A program made the translations under genes and the position numbers. The notes beneath the pieces were generated by a model. That model was not told where the DNA came from, ran no database searches, and saw only the letters and a list, made by a program, of their open reading frames with translations. Positions 17,370 to 27,701 of a DNA stretch of 64,000 bases are shown here, in pieces (position 1 is the first letter of the stretch; every line of letters starts with the position of its first letter). Origin of the DNA: Candidatus Kuenenia stuttgartensis. GTDB taxonomy: Bacteria; Planctomycetota; Planctomycetia; Planctomycetales; Planctomycetaceae. The stretch spans positions 33,284-97,283 of the forward strand of contig CAMDPK010000004.1 in assembly GCA_945904015.1 (NCBI GenBank), in the 5' to 3' direction.

Positions 17370-18095
17370 TCATCGGCTGCGCGGTGTCAGGATCAATTGT
17401 CGGCCACGCTCCAAGTGCTCTTCGATGAGCCGCGCCGCTTGATCGGCTTGTCCTTGAATCACCGCGTCGGCGATCGCGCGATGTTCGGGATAACTGGTGT
17501 CGATCCGCTGGGGACTCGCGTGAATGACCAGCAATACCACGCGCTGGATTTTCTCGCGCAGTTGTTTCATCACGCGCAGGATTTCCTGATTGCCCAGGAA
17601 CTCCGACAGCATGATGTGGAACGCGGCGTCCAACGTGACCCCCTGCTGAACTTTGGATTGTTTCAGGATCGCTTTCTGCGCCGACAGGTTTTCTTCAAGC
17701 CGCGCGATTTGATCCTCGCGGAGATGTCCGGCAATTGACCGCACGACGAAACACTCCAGCGCCGTGCGGATTTCATATTGATCCACGATCTCGTTGACGT
17801 TGAGTTCGCGGACGACGATCCCCTGCTGCGGTGACACCGCGATGAAGCCTTCCAGTTCGAGCCGCTCCAGTGCGGCCTTCACAGGCGTTTTGCTCATGCC
17901 CAGCGTGTGCGCCAACTGCCGCTCGGCGAGGAACGAACCGGGGGGAAACTCATTCAAGAGAATGCGGGCTTTCAAATCCTCGTACGCGCGGTTCTTCAAG
18001 AGTTCCGGACGCTTCAAGGTCGTGTGCCCATTGCCTCGTGCGGCGGCTTTTGTGCGAGGCTTCATCGCGGGCTGATTTCGGGGGGCTACGCTCAC
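17370..18095 (-). CDS. GntR-family transcriptional regulator (FCD subfamily)
   Basis: 241 residues. GTG 18095 is preferred because GGAAGGAAAC lies about ten bases upstream; ATG 18065 has no such site. Residues about 35-100 form the winged helix (YEDLKARILLNEFPPGSFLAERQLAHTLG ... SKTPVKAALERLELEGFI). The rest is an FCD helical effector domain with the metal/ligand histidines in DAAFHIMLSEFLGN and EHRAIADAVIQG. FCD regulators sense small organic acids such as hexuronates, gluconate or lactate. It is divergent from the pectate lyase gene and upstream of the dehydrogenase and aldolase, so control of this region is likely. A candidate operator lies at 18175-18186. Confidence 0.9.
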   Translation of the reverse strand: MSVAPRNQPAMKPRTKAAARGNGHTTLKRPELLKNRAYEDLKARILLNEFPPGSFLAERQLAHTLGMSKTPVKAALERLELEGFIAVSPQQGIVVRELNVNEIVDQYEIRTALECFVVRSIAGHLREDQIARLEENLSAQKAILKQSKVQQGVTLDAAFHIMLSEFLGNQEILRVMKQLREKIQRVVLLVIHASPQRIDTSYPEHRAIADAVIQGQADQAARLIEEHLERGRQLILTPRSR

Positions 18096-18164
18096 GGGAT
18101 GTTTCCTTCCATTGATCGTCCGGGCTGTCGGATGAGCATTCTAGCCGACGCGGCTCGCGACGGC

Positions 18165-18192
18165 TTGCATCATTCTGAAATCTCAGTACGAT
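18165..18192 (+). promoter_or_regulatory. Candidate promoter TTGCAT-N16-TACGAT with embedded CTGA-N4-TCAG
   Basis: TTGCAT (18165-18170) and TACGAT (18187-18192) have sigma-70-like spacing. The stretch TGAAATCTCAGTACGAT (18176-18192) is identical to 26274-26290. CTGAAATCTCAG is an imperfect palindrome that could be an operator. It lies between the divergent GntR and pectate lyase genes, about 80 bases before the lyase start. Confidence 0.5.
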
Positions 18193-18268
18193 GTCAACTC
18201 GTCTCGCGGGATGTTCTCCACGTTTCGCGCAAATCACAGACGTTGTTTCAGTTCATCGAGCACAACTC

Positions 18269-19798
18269 ATGTCGAGTTTTCTGTCGCGGCATCAATTCTG
18301 CGCCACGATCACGGTTGCGTTCATGCTGGGAGTGATCGCCTCACCGCTCGCGGGTGAAGAAGTCACGCAACCCTCGACGTCGTCGCGATACGAACTGCGA
18401 CGCAGCAACCTGCCGGCATTCCCTGGGGCCGAAGGTGGTGGATCGCGGACGTCGGGTGGTCGCGGCGGAAAAGTGCTGCTCGTGACCAACCTCGATGACG
18501 CCGGTCCCGGCAGCTTGCGAGCCGCCATCGAAACTCCCGGCCCGCGCTTTGTGGTCTTTCGAGTCGCCGGCATCATCGCGTTGAAAACTCCGTTGGCGAT
18601 CAGTCATCCCTTCATCACGATCGCGGGCCAGTCCGCGCCGGGCGATGGCATCTGCATTCGCGGCGAGACCACGGAGATCAACACACACGACGTCGTCATT
18701 CGCTACTTGCGACTACGGCGCGGCAATCTCAAGCGGCGTGACGATGGGCTGGGAGGCAATCCGGCCGGCAACATCATCATCGACCACGTCTCGGCCAGTT
18801 GGGGACTCGATGAGAACTTGTCGCTGTATCGGCACATGGCCAAGTCACTCACCGGCGGGCCAGATGACAAACTCGCGGTCGAGAACCTGACGATCCAGTG
18901 GTGCATCTCCAGCGAGGCGCTCGATCTCAACAATCATGCCTTCGGCGGAACATGGGGCGGTCGGAATTGTTCGTTCCATCACAATTTGTTCGCCTGCAAC
19001 ACGGGCCGCAATCCGAGCATCGGCATGGGAGGCGGCTTCGACTTCCGCAACAACGTCATCTTCAATTGGCGGCATCGCACGATGGACGGCGGCGACGGCA
19101 GCTCGCGAGTGAACGTCGTCAACAATTACTACAAGCCGGGACCGGCGACTCCGCCCGGAGGCATTCGCTTTCGCATCTGCAAAGCTCAAGCCCGCAACTC
19201 GCGCGACCGCTTTCCCGGCTTTGGCCAGTGGTTTGTCGATGGCAACTTTGTCGACGGATACCCGGCGATCACCGCCAACAATTGGGCCGGCGGAGTGCAG
19301 TACGACGAAGCGACCAAACAGAAGGACGAAATCGTCCCCGCTGGTTCTGAAGCAGACGTCCGTTCGCGCACGGCGTTTTCGTTTGAGCCGATTCGCACCG
19401 AGTCGGCGGTTGAGGCGTTTGAGTCGGTGCTGGCGTTCGGCGGTACGTCGCATCCGCGCCGTGATGCGGTGGACGCGCGAGTCATGGAGATCGTTCGCAC
19501 CGGCAAGCCGACGTTTGAAGAGGGAATCCTGGTCACGCCTGCGGATGTCGGCGGCTGGCCGGAATACACGGCCGGTCAAATCCCAGCGGACTCCGACAAC
19601 GACGGTCTGCCGGATGACTGGGAGCGCGCGAATCAACTCAACCCGAACAACGCGGCCGATGCGACGCTGGACGCGGATCGCGATGGCTACGTCAACATCG
19701 AAGAGTTTTTGAACGGCACGAATCCGCGTGAGTTCGTGGACTACGCGAATCCTGAAAACAATCGCAATCCGTATCACGCCCCGCAGGCTCGGAAATGA
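18269..19798 (+). CDS. Pectate lyase-like right-handed beta-helix protein, exported
   Basis: 509 residues. ATG 18269 gives the signal peptide MSSFLSRHQFCATITVAFML. The mature protein begins with LPAFPGAEGGGSRTSGGRGG and TNLDDAGPGSLRAAI, followed by VFRVAGIIALKTPLAI, ITIAGQSAPGDGICIRG and DHVSASWGLDENLS, the standard signature of planctomycete and Bacteroidota pectate lyase-like proteins. A C-terminal DSDNDGLPDDWERANQ ... DADRDGYVNIEEF segment is a calcium-binding thrombospondin-3/EF-type tail. It should cleave polygalacturonate by beta-elimination outside the cytoplasm. ATGA overlap links it to the next gene. Confidence 0.88.
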   Translation: MSSFLSRHQFCATITVAFMLGVIASPLAGEEVTQPSTSSRYELRRSNLPAFPGAEGGGSRTSGGRGGKVLLVTNLDDAGPGSLRAAIETPGPRFVVFRVAGIIALKTPLAISHPFITIAGQSAPGDGICIRGETTEINTHDVVIRYLRLRRGNLKRRDDGLGGNPAGNIIIDHVSASWGLDENLSLYRHMAKSLTGGPDDKLAVENLTIQWCISSEALDLNNHAFGGTWGGRNCSFHHNLFACNTGRNPSIGMGGGFDFRNNVIFNWRHRTMDGGDGSSRVNVVNNYYKPGPATPPGGIRFRICKAQARNSRDRFPGFGQWFVDGNFVDGYPAITANNWAGGVQYDEATKQKDEIVPAGSEADVRSRTAFSFEPIRTESAVEAFESVLAFGGTSHPRRDAVDARVMEIVRTGKPTFEEGILVTPADVGGWPEYTAGQIPADSDNDGLPDDWERANQLNPNNAADATLDADRDGYVNIEEFLNGTNPREFVDYANPENNRNPYHAPQARK

Positions 19799-22620
19799 AA
19801 CGCAGACCGCTCGGACTTCTGGGAGTCGGAATGATCATCGTGGCGAATCTCGTCACGGCAGCCGATCCCTCTGCGCGATTTGTGTATCCAGATGCGACCG
19901 GCCGGTTGAAGTACGACGTCGATGCGTGTGGCAATCGGATGCTCGATTTCTCGCACTGCGGCTACGGTGGCGGCGGGCTGGCGATTCCCGACATCGCCGC
20001 CCGCGCTACCGTGCCGGCTAGCGACGGAGATTCGACGAAACGCATTCAATCGGCGATCGACGAAGTCTCGCGGATGCCGATAGATTCTCGCGGCTTTCGC
20101 GGCGCGGTCGTGCTGAAGTCGGGGACGCATCGCGTGGCCGGTCAGCTTCGGATCACGGCTAGCGGAGTCGTGTTACGAGGCGAAGCCGGAACTATTTTGA
20201 AAGCGACTGGCCTCGATCGTCGCGCTCTGATTCGAGTCGGTTCAGCGAACACGCGCCGCAGCGATCCCGACTCGCGGCAAGCGATCGTCACCGAGTACGT
20301 CCCGACTGGAGCCAATGCGTTTCGAGTCGCTGACGCTCAGAAGTTTGCGGTCGGCGATACGGTTGTGATCGAGCATCCCAGCACGCGCGAGTGGATTCAC
20401 GCGCTGGGCATGGACCGGTTCCCTTCGCGTGATGTCGGCTCGTGGCTGGATTGGAAACCGGGCACGCTCGACGTGCGCTGGGACCGGACCATCACTCAGA
20501 TCGACGGAGACACGATCACGCTCGATGTGCCGTTGAGCTTCGCACTCGATGCGTCGCTCAGCCGGGCGACGATTGCGCGTTGTTCGTTCCCGAATCGGCT
20601 TCAGCAGGTGGGCATCGAACACCTGCGCTGCGAGTCCGAATTCAACGCCGACAACCCGCGTGACGAAGAACATGCCTGGGACGCGATCCATTTTGACGGC
20701 GTGCAGGACGGTTGGGTGCGGCATGTGCAAGCCGCGCACTTCGCGGGATCGGCGGTCGCGTTGTGGGAAGGCTGCCGCCGGATCACGGTCGAGGATTGCG
20801 AATCGCGCGAGCCGGTCTCCGAGCTTGGCGGATGGCGACGTCACACGTTCTTCACGAACGGGCAGCAGACGCTGTTTCAACGCTGCCGCGCCGAGCAGGG
20901 CCGGCACGATTTCGCGGTGGGACATCTCGCCGCCGGGCCGAATGCGTTCGTCGATTGTCGAGCGAAATCGGCTCATCAATTCAGCGGGCCGATCGGAAGT
21001 TGGGCCAGCGGTGTGCTGTTCGACAACGTCGAAATCGACGGCGGCGGACTGTCGCTGACCAATCGCGAAACGGCGGCTCAAGGGACCGGCTGGTCGGCGG
21101 CGAACTGCGTGTTGTGGCAATGCACGGCTCCGGTCATCACCTGTCGGATGCCACCGACGGCTCAGAACTGGGCGATCGGCGTGTGGGGCGAAGTCGTCGG
21201 CGACGGGCATTGGCGATCGCTCAACGAGTTCGTCGCGCCGGAGAGTTTGTATCGAGCGCAACTTGCCGGACGAATGAGTTCGTCAACTCAGTTGGATCGC
21301 CGGGGCGCGTCGGCAGTAATCGCATCAACCAAGGGTGAGCCGGAGGGCGTCAGCCTCCGGACGACTGAGCCAGTCCGGGGGCTGACGCCCTCCGGCTCGC
21401 CAAGTCGATTGGCGATCAAGAACGGTTGGCTGGTGTTCGGCGACCGGCTGGCGACGGGCGAGCGGATCGGGACGATGTGGTGGCGCGGTAGCGTCCTGCC
21501 GCAACGGACCAACGAGTTCGGAGTGGGCGTCACGCGATTCGTTCCGGGGTGCGACGGAGCCGGTTTCACGGATGATTTGTCGAGGTTGACCGACGAGATG
21601 CAACAGCGCGGACAAGTCGCGCTCGAGCATCATTGGGGGTTGTGGTACGACCGTCGCCGCGATGATCACCAGATGGTGCGGCGACTCGACGGCGAGGTGT
21701 GGGCTCCGTTTTACGAACAGCCCTGGGCGCGCAGCGGGAAGGGAACGGCTTGGGATGGCCTGAGCCGCTACGACCTGACCAGGTTCAATCCGTGGTACTT
21801 CGCGCGGCTCAAGCAGTTCGCTGATGAGTGCGACCGCAAAGGGCTGGTGCTGATCCAGCAGATGTATTTTCAACACAACTTGCTGGAGGCCGGCGCGCAC
21901 TGGGCCGACTTCCCATGGCGACCGGCCAACTGTCTGCAAGAGACCGGCTTCCCCGAACCTCCGCCGTACGAGAACCGCAAGCGGATCAGTCTGGCTCAGT
22001 CATTTTACGACGTGACTCATCCCGTCCGCCGCGAGCTGCATCGAGCGTACATCCGACATTGCTTGGATGTGCTCGGCCACAACACGAATGTCATTTTCCA
22101 AACGGGTGAGGAGTTCACGGGGCCGCGAGCCTTCATGGAGTTCTGGCTGACGACAGTGGCCGACTGGCAGCGCGAGCACAAACGCGACGTGTTGGTTGGG
22201 CTGAGTTGCACGAAGGACGTGCAAGACGCGGTGCTAGACGACTCACGTCTGCGCGATGTCGTGGACATCATCGACCTGAAGTATTGGTGGTACATGGCCG
22301 ACGGCGAGCTGTTCGCTCCCGCCGGTATTGCCAAGTTGGCTCCGCGGCAGCAGCTTCGCGAATGGAAGGGGAAGAAGAGCCGCAGCGACGAACAGGTGGC
22401 TCGGCAGATTCGCGAGACACGCCTGCGATATCCAGACAAAGCGGTGTTGTGTTCGCAGCCCGCGGTCAATCCGTGGGCCGTTGTTGCCGGCGGTGGATCG
22501 CTTCCGGCACTGCCGCAGTCCACGAGTTTTGAGTTGCTGGAAGCGATTCCGAAGATGGCTCCCTCGATCGACAGCGGGGACGAGTTATCTCGTGTGGCTT
22601 TCGGGCGGAAGGCCGAGTGA
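19795..22620 (+). CDS. DUF6298 protein: N-terminal beta-helix plus C-terminal TIM-barrel-like domain, exported
   Basis: 941 residues, ATG 19795 overlapping the pectate lyase stop. A signal peptide (LLGVGMIIVANLVTA) is followed by a beta-helix domain to about residue 480 (STKRIQSAIDEVSRMP, GAVVLKSGTHRV, DGVQDGWVRHVQAAHFAG). A second domain from about residue 560 has VALEHHWGLWYDRRRDDHQM, FNPWYFARLKQFADECDRKG, QTGEEFTGPRAFMEFW and VVDIIDLKYWWYMADG, which I recognise as DUF6298. The acidic QTGEEF and the aromatic patch look like a glycosidase site, but this is not proven. A 62-base palindrome lies in frame in the linker. Operon with the lyase suggests action on the same polymer. Confidence 0.82.
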   Translation: MKRRPLGLLGVGMIIVANLVTAADPSARFVYPDATGRLKYDVDACGNRMLDFSHCGYGGGGLAIPDIAARATVPASDGDSTKRIQSAIDEVSRMPIDSRGFRGAVVLKSGTHRVAGQLRITASGVVLRGEAGTILKATGLDRRALIRVGSANTRRSDPDSRQAIVTEYVPTGANAFRVADAQKFAVGDTVVIEHPSTREWIHALGMDRFPSRDVGSWLDWKPGTLDVRWDRTITQIDGDTITLDVPLSFALDASLSRATIARCSFPNRLQQVGIEHLRCESEFNADNPRDEEHAWDAIHFDGVQDGWVRHVQAAHFAGSAVALWEGCRRITVEDCESREPVSELGGWRRHTFFTNGQQTLFQRCRAEQGRHDFAVGHLAAGPNAFVDCRAKSAHQFSGPIGSWASGVLFDNVEIDGGGLSLTNRETAAQGTGWSAANCVLWQCTAPVITCRMPPTAQNWAIGVWGEVVGDGHWRSLNEFVAPESLYRAQLAGRMSSSTQLDRRGASAVIASTKGEPEGVSLRTTEPVRGLTPSGSPSRLAIKNGWLVFGDRLATGERIGTMWWRGSVLPQRTNEFGVGVTRFVPGCDGAGFTDDLSRLTDEMQQRGQVALEHHWGLWYDRRRDDHQMVRRLDGEVWAPFYEQPWARSGKGTAWDGLSRYDLTRFNPWYFARLKQFADECDRKGLVLIQQMYFQHNLLEAGAHWADFPWRPANCLQETGFPEPPPYENRKRISLAQSFYDVTHPVRRELHRAYIRHCLDVLGHNTNVIFQTGEEFTGPRAFMEFWLTTVADWQREHKRDVLVGLSCTKDVQDAVLDDSRLRDVVDIIDLKYWWYMADGELFAPAGIAKLAPRQQLREWKGKKSRSDEQVARQIRETRLRYPDKAVLCSQPAVNPWAVVAGGGSLPALPQSTSFELLEAIPKMAPSIDSGDELSRVAFGRKAE
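21337..21398. repeat. In-frame palindrome inside the DUF6298 gene
   Basis: Arms 21337-21360 and 21375-21398 match as complements at 23 of 24 positions (GAGCCGGAGGGCGTCAGCC). The segment encodes a proline-, serine- and glycine-rich linker (KGEPEGVSLRTTEPVRGLTP) between the two domains, without disturbing the frame. Confidence 0.8.
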
Positions 22621-22695
22621 AGTCCAGATTTCTGTGGTGCGTGTTTTCAATCCATTTTTTCGCGTTCGATTCTCACTTTTTGAAAGGGACAGGTC

Positions 22696-23664
<969 letters not shown>

Positions 23665-23690
23665 CTTCAGCGACTCAAGAAAGGACTAGC

Positions 23691-24107
23691 ATGTTTCGTT
23701 TTTCATTTTCCGGCCTTGTCCTGGTGATTGGGCTTGGTGCGTCGTGCTTTGGTTTAGTGGGCTGCGGAAACGGACTGGCCGTGGTCGAAGGGAGCGTGAC
23801 ACTGGACGGTGCGCCGGTGAATCGCGGCATGATCAGCTTGGAGGCTTCGGACGGCAAAGGGACCAGTTCGGGCAGCAATGTCGAGAACGGAAAATTCCGC
23901 ATTGCCGATGTACAACCGGGGCCGAAGACGGTTCGCATCAGCGCCGTGAAGGTCGTCGGCAAAGAGAAGGCTTATGAAACTCCAGACAGTCCGGAGATCG
24001 AAATCACCGAGGAGTTGTTGCCCAAAAAGTACAACGAGGCCACGGAATTGAAGTTGGACGTCTCCGCTTCGAAGACGACTCATGACTTCAAACTGGAATC
24101 CAAGTAA
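23691..24107 (+). CDS. Small lipoprotein with carboxypeptidase-regulatory-like fold
   Basis: 138 residues. The lipobox is LVGC at about residues 19-22, so the mature protein is lipid-anchored. The remainder (VVEGSVTLDGAPVNRGMISL ... GKFRIADVQPGPKTVRISAV) is one immunoglobulin-like beta-sandwich of the carboxypeptidase-regulatory / transthyretin type, frequent next to DUF1559 genes. It lies 26 bases after the DUF1559 gene and 13 before the GH127 gene. Probably a periplasmic or outer-membrane accessory; no catalytic residues seen. Confidence 0.85.
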   Translation: MFRFSFSGLVLVIGLGASCFGLVGCGNGLAVVEGSVTLDGAPVNRGMISLEASDGKGTSSGSNVENGKFRIADVQPGPKTVRISAVKVVGKEKAYETPDSPEIEITEELLPKKYNEATELKLDVSASKTTHDFKLESK

Positions 24108-24120
24108 GAGGTGACTGCGC

Positions 24121-26184
24121 ATGAAACCATTGCGGATCACGGCGCTCGGCAGTCGAGTTGTCATGCTGTTTGTGGTTGTGGCGGTGTTGACGAACTCCGG
24201 CGGAGTCGGCGTCGCGGACAAGAGGGCCGGACTGACGGACACGTCTGCCAGTCCACACGTCGTGATGTGCAGCGTCGGGCTGAGCGATGTGCGCTGGACG
24301 GACGGCTTCTGGGCGAGTCGGCAGGCGGCGTGTCGCGAGGGATCGTTGCCGGCGCTCCGCGAGATCATGGACGGGACGCGGCACTCGCAGTTCTTGCAGA
24401 ACTTTCGCATCGCGGCCGGACTGATCGCAGGCAAGCATCGTGGTCCCGATTGGAACGATGGGGACTGCTACAAGTGGCTGGAAGCGGTCGCCGCGATGTA
24501 CGCCGTGACGCACGACGACGAGCTGGCTCGGCAGATGGAAGCGGCCGTGCGAGTCATCGCGCAGGCCCAGCGCGATGACGGCTATCTGCACACGCCGGTG
24601 CTGATCCGGCAGCGACAGGGAGATGCCTCGGCGGTGCCGTTTCAGAATCCGCTCAATTTTGAGATGTACAACTTCGGGCAACTTTTCACTGCCGCCTGCG
24701 TGCATCGCCGAGCGACCGGCCAGGACGACTTGCTGAAGGTGGCGATCAAGGCTGCGGATTTTCTCGATCGCGCGTTTGCCAATCCGTCCCCCATGCTGGC
24801 CCGCAATCACGTCTGCCCGTCGCACTACATGGGGATGATCGAGCTTTACCGAGAGACGCGCGACGAACGGTATCTGAACCTGGCGACGAAGTTCCTCGCG
24901 CTGCGCGATTTGGTGCAGGACGGCACGGACGACAATCAGGATCGGCTGCCGTTCCGCAAGCAGACCCAAGCGGCCGGTCATGCGGTGCGAGCCAATTACC
25001 TGTTCGCCGGTGCGGCCGATCTGTATGCCGAGACTGGCGACGCGACGTTGTTGCCACCGTTGATGTCCGTGTGGAACAGCGTCGTACAGCGGAAGATGTA
25101 CGTCACCGGAGCCTGCGGCGCGTTGTACGACGGAGCTTCGCCCGATGGCTCGGCGAGTCAAAAACAAATCGCTCGCGTGCATCAGGCGTATGGCCGGGAC
25201 TATCAGCTACCGAACGCGACGGCTCACAACGAGACCTGTGCGAGCGTCGCCAACGTGATGTGGAATTGGCGGATGCTGCAAATCACCGGCGAGTCGCGAT
25301 TCGCCGACGTGCTGGAGCGGTCCTTGTACAACGCCTCACTGGCCGGCATCAGCCTGGATGGCAAACGTTTTTTCTACACCAACACGCTGCGGCAGTTGAA
25401 CAACTCGCCCACGGAGCTGCGCTGGTCGCGCACGCGCGAGCCGTTCATCAGTTGCTTCTGCTGCCCGCCGAATGTCGTGCGGCTGATCGCCGAAGTCGGT
25501 CACTACGCCTACGGCCACTCGGGCGATGATTTGTGGGTCAATCTTTACGGAAGCAATCAGCTCGACACCGAGACCTCGGCAGGCTCACGCTGGACGGTGA
25601 CGCAGACCAGCAACTATCCGTGGGACGAAACGGTGCGCCTGACGATTCAATGTGGACCGGCCAAGCCCAGTGTGATTCGGCTGCGCATTCCAGACTGGGC
25701 GGACAACGCGCGGCTGACGATCAACGGTGAAGCTCTCGCCGAGCAGCCTCGGCCGGGCACGTTTCACGCGGTCCGTCGCCAGTGGCAGCAGGGCGATCAA
25801 ATCACGCTGACGCTGCCGATGCGCACGAAGTTGATTCAGTCGCATCCGCTGGTCGAAGAAACTCGCAATCAAGTGGCGGTGCAGCGCGGGCCACTGATCT
25901 ACTGCCTCGAATCGCCCGACTTGCCGGAAGGTGTGTCGGTCTCCGACGTCGTGATTCCTCGGGACATGAAGCTGACCCCGCGCTTCGATCGAGAACTGCT
26001 CGCGGGAATCACGATTCTGGAAGGGGACGCGCTGGCGGAGCCGTCCTCGATCAACTCGAACGAGCTGTTTCAAGAAGTGAAACCGTCCGCCGCGAAGCCG
26101 GTTCACGTGCGGCTGATCCCGTATTTCGCCTGGGGCAATCGTGGAAAGACCGAGATGTCCGTGTGGCTGCTGGGGAGTCGCTGA
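24121..26184 (+). CDS. GH127 beta-L-arabinofuranosidase-like hydrolase (DUF1680), exported
   Basis: 687 residues, ATG 24121. A signal-like segment (VVMLFVVVAVLTNSGGVGVA) precedes the catalytic alpha/alpha barrel. The GH127 zinc-thiolate site is present: E371 and C373 in AHNETCASV, and C447-C448 in SCFCCPPN. In the characterised family member HypBA1 the equivalent Glu, Cys, Cys, Cys bind zinc and one cysteine is the nucleophile. A beta-sandwich follows (IQCGPAKPSVIRLRIPDWA). It should release terminal L-arabinofuranose or a related sugar from plant glycans. It is the third gene of a DUF1559-lipoprotein-enzyme cassette inside a pectin region. Confidence 0.92.
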   Translation: MKPLRITALGSRVVMLFVVVAVLTNSGGVGVADKRAGLTDTSASPHVVMCSVGLSDVRWTDGFWASRQAACREGSLPALREIMDGTRHSQFLQNFRIAAGLIAGKHRGPDWNDGDCYKWLEAVAAMYAVTHDDELARQMEAAVRVIAQAQRDDGYLHTPVLIRQRQGDASAVPFQNPLNFEMYNFGQLFTAACVHRRATGQDDLLKVAIKAADFLDRAFANPSPMLARNHVCPSHYMGMIELYRETRDERYLNLATKFLALRDLVQDGTDDNQDRLPFRKQTQAAGHAVRANYLFAGAADLYAETGDATLLPPLMSVWNSVVQRKMYVTGACGALYDGASPDGSASQKQIARVHQAYGRDYQLPNATAHNETCASVANVMWNWRMLQITGESRFADVLERSLYNASLAGISLDGKRFFYTNTLRQLNNSPTELRWSRTREPFISCFCCPPNVVRLIAEVGHYAYGHSGDDLWVNLYGSNQLDTETSAGSRWTVTQTSNYPWDETVRLTIQCGPAKPSVIRLRIPDWADNARLTINGEALAEQPRPGTFHAVRRQWQQGDQITLTLPMRTKLIQSHPLVEETRNQVAVQRGPLIYCLESPDLPEGVSVSDVVIPRDMKLTPRFDRELLAGITILEGDALAEPSSINSNELFQEVKPSAAKPVHVRLIPYFAWGNRGKTEMSVWLLGSR

Positions 26185-26262
26185 AACTCCGCGTGGCGCA
26201 TTTTTCAGGCAGCCGGCCGCCGTGAAAGCCCAAAGATTTCCCAAGAATTCGCGACATTTTGG

Positions 26263-26290
26263 TTGAATCGCCGTGAAATCTCAGTACGAT
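26263..26290 (+). promoter_or_regulatory. Candidate promoter TTGAAT-N16-TACGAT sharing a 17-mer with 18176-18192
   Basis: TTGAAT (26263-26268) and TACGAT (26285-26290) have the same 16-base spacing as at 18165-18192. The 17 bases ending in TACGAT are identical at both sites, and TGA-AATC-TCA forms a short palindrome. It sits about 90 bases before the second DUF1559 gene. Confidence 0.5.
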
Positions 26291-26377
26291 CCGTCTCACA
26301 TTTCATCCGGTGGTTGCGGGCTCCCAAGCAATCACATCGATTCGCTCATTTCTTGTCTCAACTCAGGAGATCAAATT

Positions 26378-27487
26378 ATGCGTTTTGTAAGACGTTCGTC
26401 GCATCGTCAGCGTGGGTTCACGCTGATTGAACTCCTGGTGGTGATCGCCATCATCGCCGTCTTGATTGCGTTGTTGTTGCCCGCGGTTCAACAGGCCCGC
26501 GAGGCGGCGCGGCGATCGCAGTGCAAGAACAATTTGAAACAATTTGGTTTGGCGCTGCACAACTATCACGACGCCCATAAGGCCTTCGCTCCGCGCCAGT
26601 CCGGGTCGGGTGGATCGAATACACCCGGATTGGGCTGGGCGCGAACCGCCTACGCAGGGCACATGTACCTGCTTCCGTACTTGGAAAACCAAGGCCGCTT
26701 TAAGGACGTGATGGGGCGCGTCCCGCATCCCGTGCCGTGGGATACGGTCGTCTTCGTGGGTAAGTCGGCTCCGGCCGTCTTCGATTGTCCGACGGACTCT
26801 GGTCGCACGGATCCCGTCGCTCCGACTCGGACCGCCGGATTGAATAGCTATGCATATTGTGCAGGTGACACGATCGCTTACAGCAAGACTCAGTTAGTCA
26901 CGGGCGCGACGGCTCCGCTGAACACTCGCCCCACGCGCGGCATGTTTGGAGTGTTGCAGTGCTACGGATTGACGGACTGCAAAGACGGTTCGTCCAACAC
27001 CATTGCGATGGCCGAACGGCCGCGCGCCGAAACGGCTCCCCGTGGACGTGGCTTGGTCGTCCCCGTCGCTTCACCGATTGCTCCGCTGGCATGCTCGGCT
27101 TTGTTTAATCGCAGCACACAGCAATACGTCATCAACGCTTTGCCGGCGACCGATAGCGCGCCAGGCTATCGAGCCTACGGCGGTCAATCCTTTTTCGTCG
27201 CGTTCTCGACCGTGCTGCCGCCGAATTCCGCGAGCTGTTTAGACGCATCGGATTTCGCGGGCATGAGCGAGCATTGGGCCGGCGCATTGGCCTCTGCTGG
27301 AAGTTGGCATTCGGGCGGCATCCATGCCTTGATGTCCGATGGTGCCACCCGATTCATCAACAACAGCATTGACACCGGAAACTTGAGCGCCGCGCTTCCA
27401 GCGATCAACGGCAGCGGCCGCAGCCCCTACGGAGTTTGGGGAGCGCTTGGAACACGGAACGGACGCGAGCCGGTTGGCGAGTTCTAG
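26378..27487 (+). CDS. DUF1559 pseudopilin-like protein (H-x9-DG), second cassette
   Basis: 369 residues. ATG 26378 is preferred over earlier starts because of CAGGAG upstream and because [20 protein letters not shown] is a normal prepilin leader. [20 protein letters not shown] follows. The C-terminus has [12 protein letters not shown] then [10 protein letters not shown]. It is paralogous to the gene at 22696 but diverged in the middle. It opens the second cassette, ahead of a lipoprotein gene and a pectate lyase gene, and has a candidate promoter of its own. Confidence 0.93.
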   Translation: MRFVRRSSHRQRGFTLIELLVVIAIIAVLIALLLPAVQQAREAARRSQCKNNLKQFGLALHNYHDAHKAFAPRQSGSGGSNTPGLGWARTAYAGHMYLLPYLENQGRFKDVMGRVPHPVPWDTVVFVGKSAPAVFDCPTDSGRTDPVAPTRTAGLNSYAYCAGDTIAYSKTQLVTGATAPLNTRPTRGMFGVLQCYGLTDCKDGSSNTIAMAERPRAETAPRGRGLVVPVASPIAPLACSALFNRSTQQYVINALPATDSAPGYRAYGGQSFFVAFSTVLPPNSASCLDASDFAGMSEHWAGALASAGSWHSGGIHALMSDGATRFINNSIDTGNLSAALPAINGSGRSPYGVWGALGTRNGREPVGEF

Positions 27488-27521
27488 TGCTGTGTCACGT
27501 CTTGATTTTCGGGTTCAGTAA

Positions 27522-27579
27522 ATCAGCCGGAACGCGCTAGTGTCCGGTTCTAACCGTGGGCTAGCGCCCAGCGGCTGAT
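27522..27579. repeat. Hybrid palindrome (ATCAGCCGGAACGCGCTAG ... CTAGCGCCCAGCGGCTGAT)
   Basis: Ends ATCAGCCG / CGGCTGAT and the CTAG-centred inner hairpins identify it as a member of the family at 17293-17359, but one arm has the AACGCG variant. It lies between the second DUF1559 gene and its lipoprotein gene, a 214-base gap that is otherwise empty. Confidence 0.75.
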
Positions 27580-27701
27580 GGGCTCAACCCGAGTTCTTAG
27601 TCGTGACGCACCAATCATTTCACACACATTGGAATCGAAGGATGGCTACGCTCGACGTTCGTTCGAGCGTGGCCTGATCCAGTTGTTTTGGAAGGAATCT
27701 T

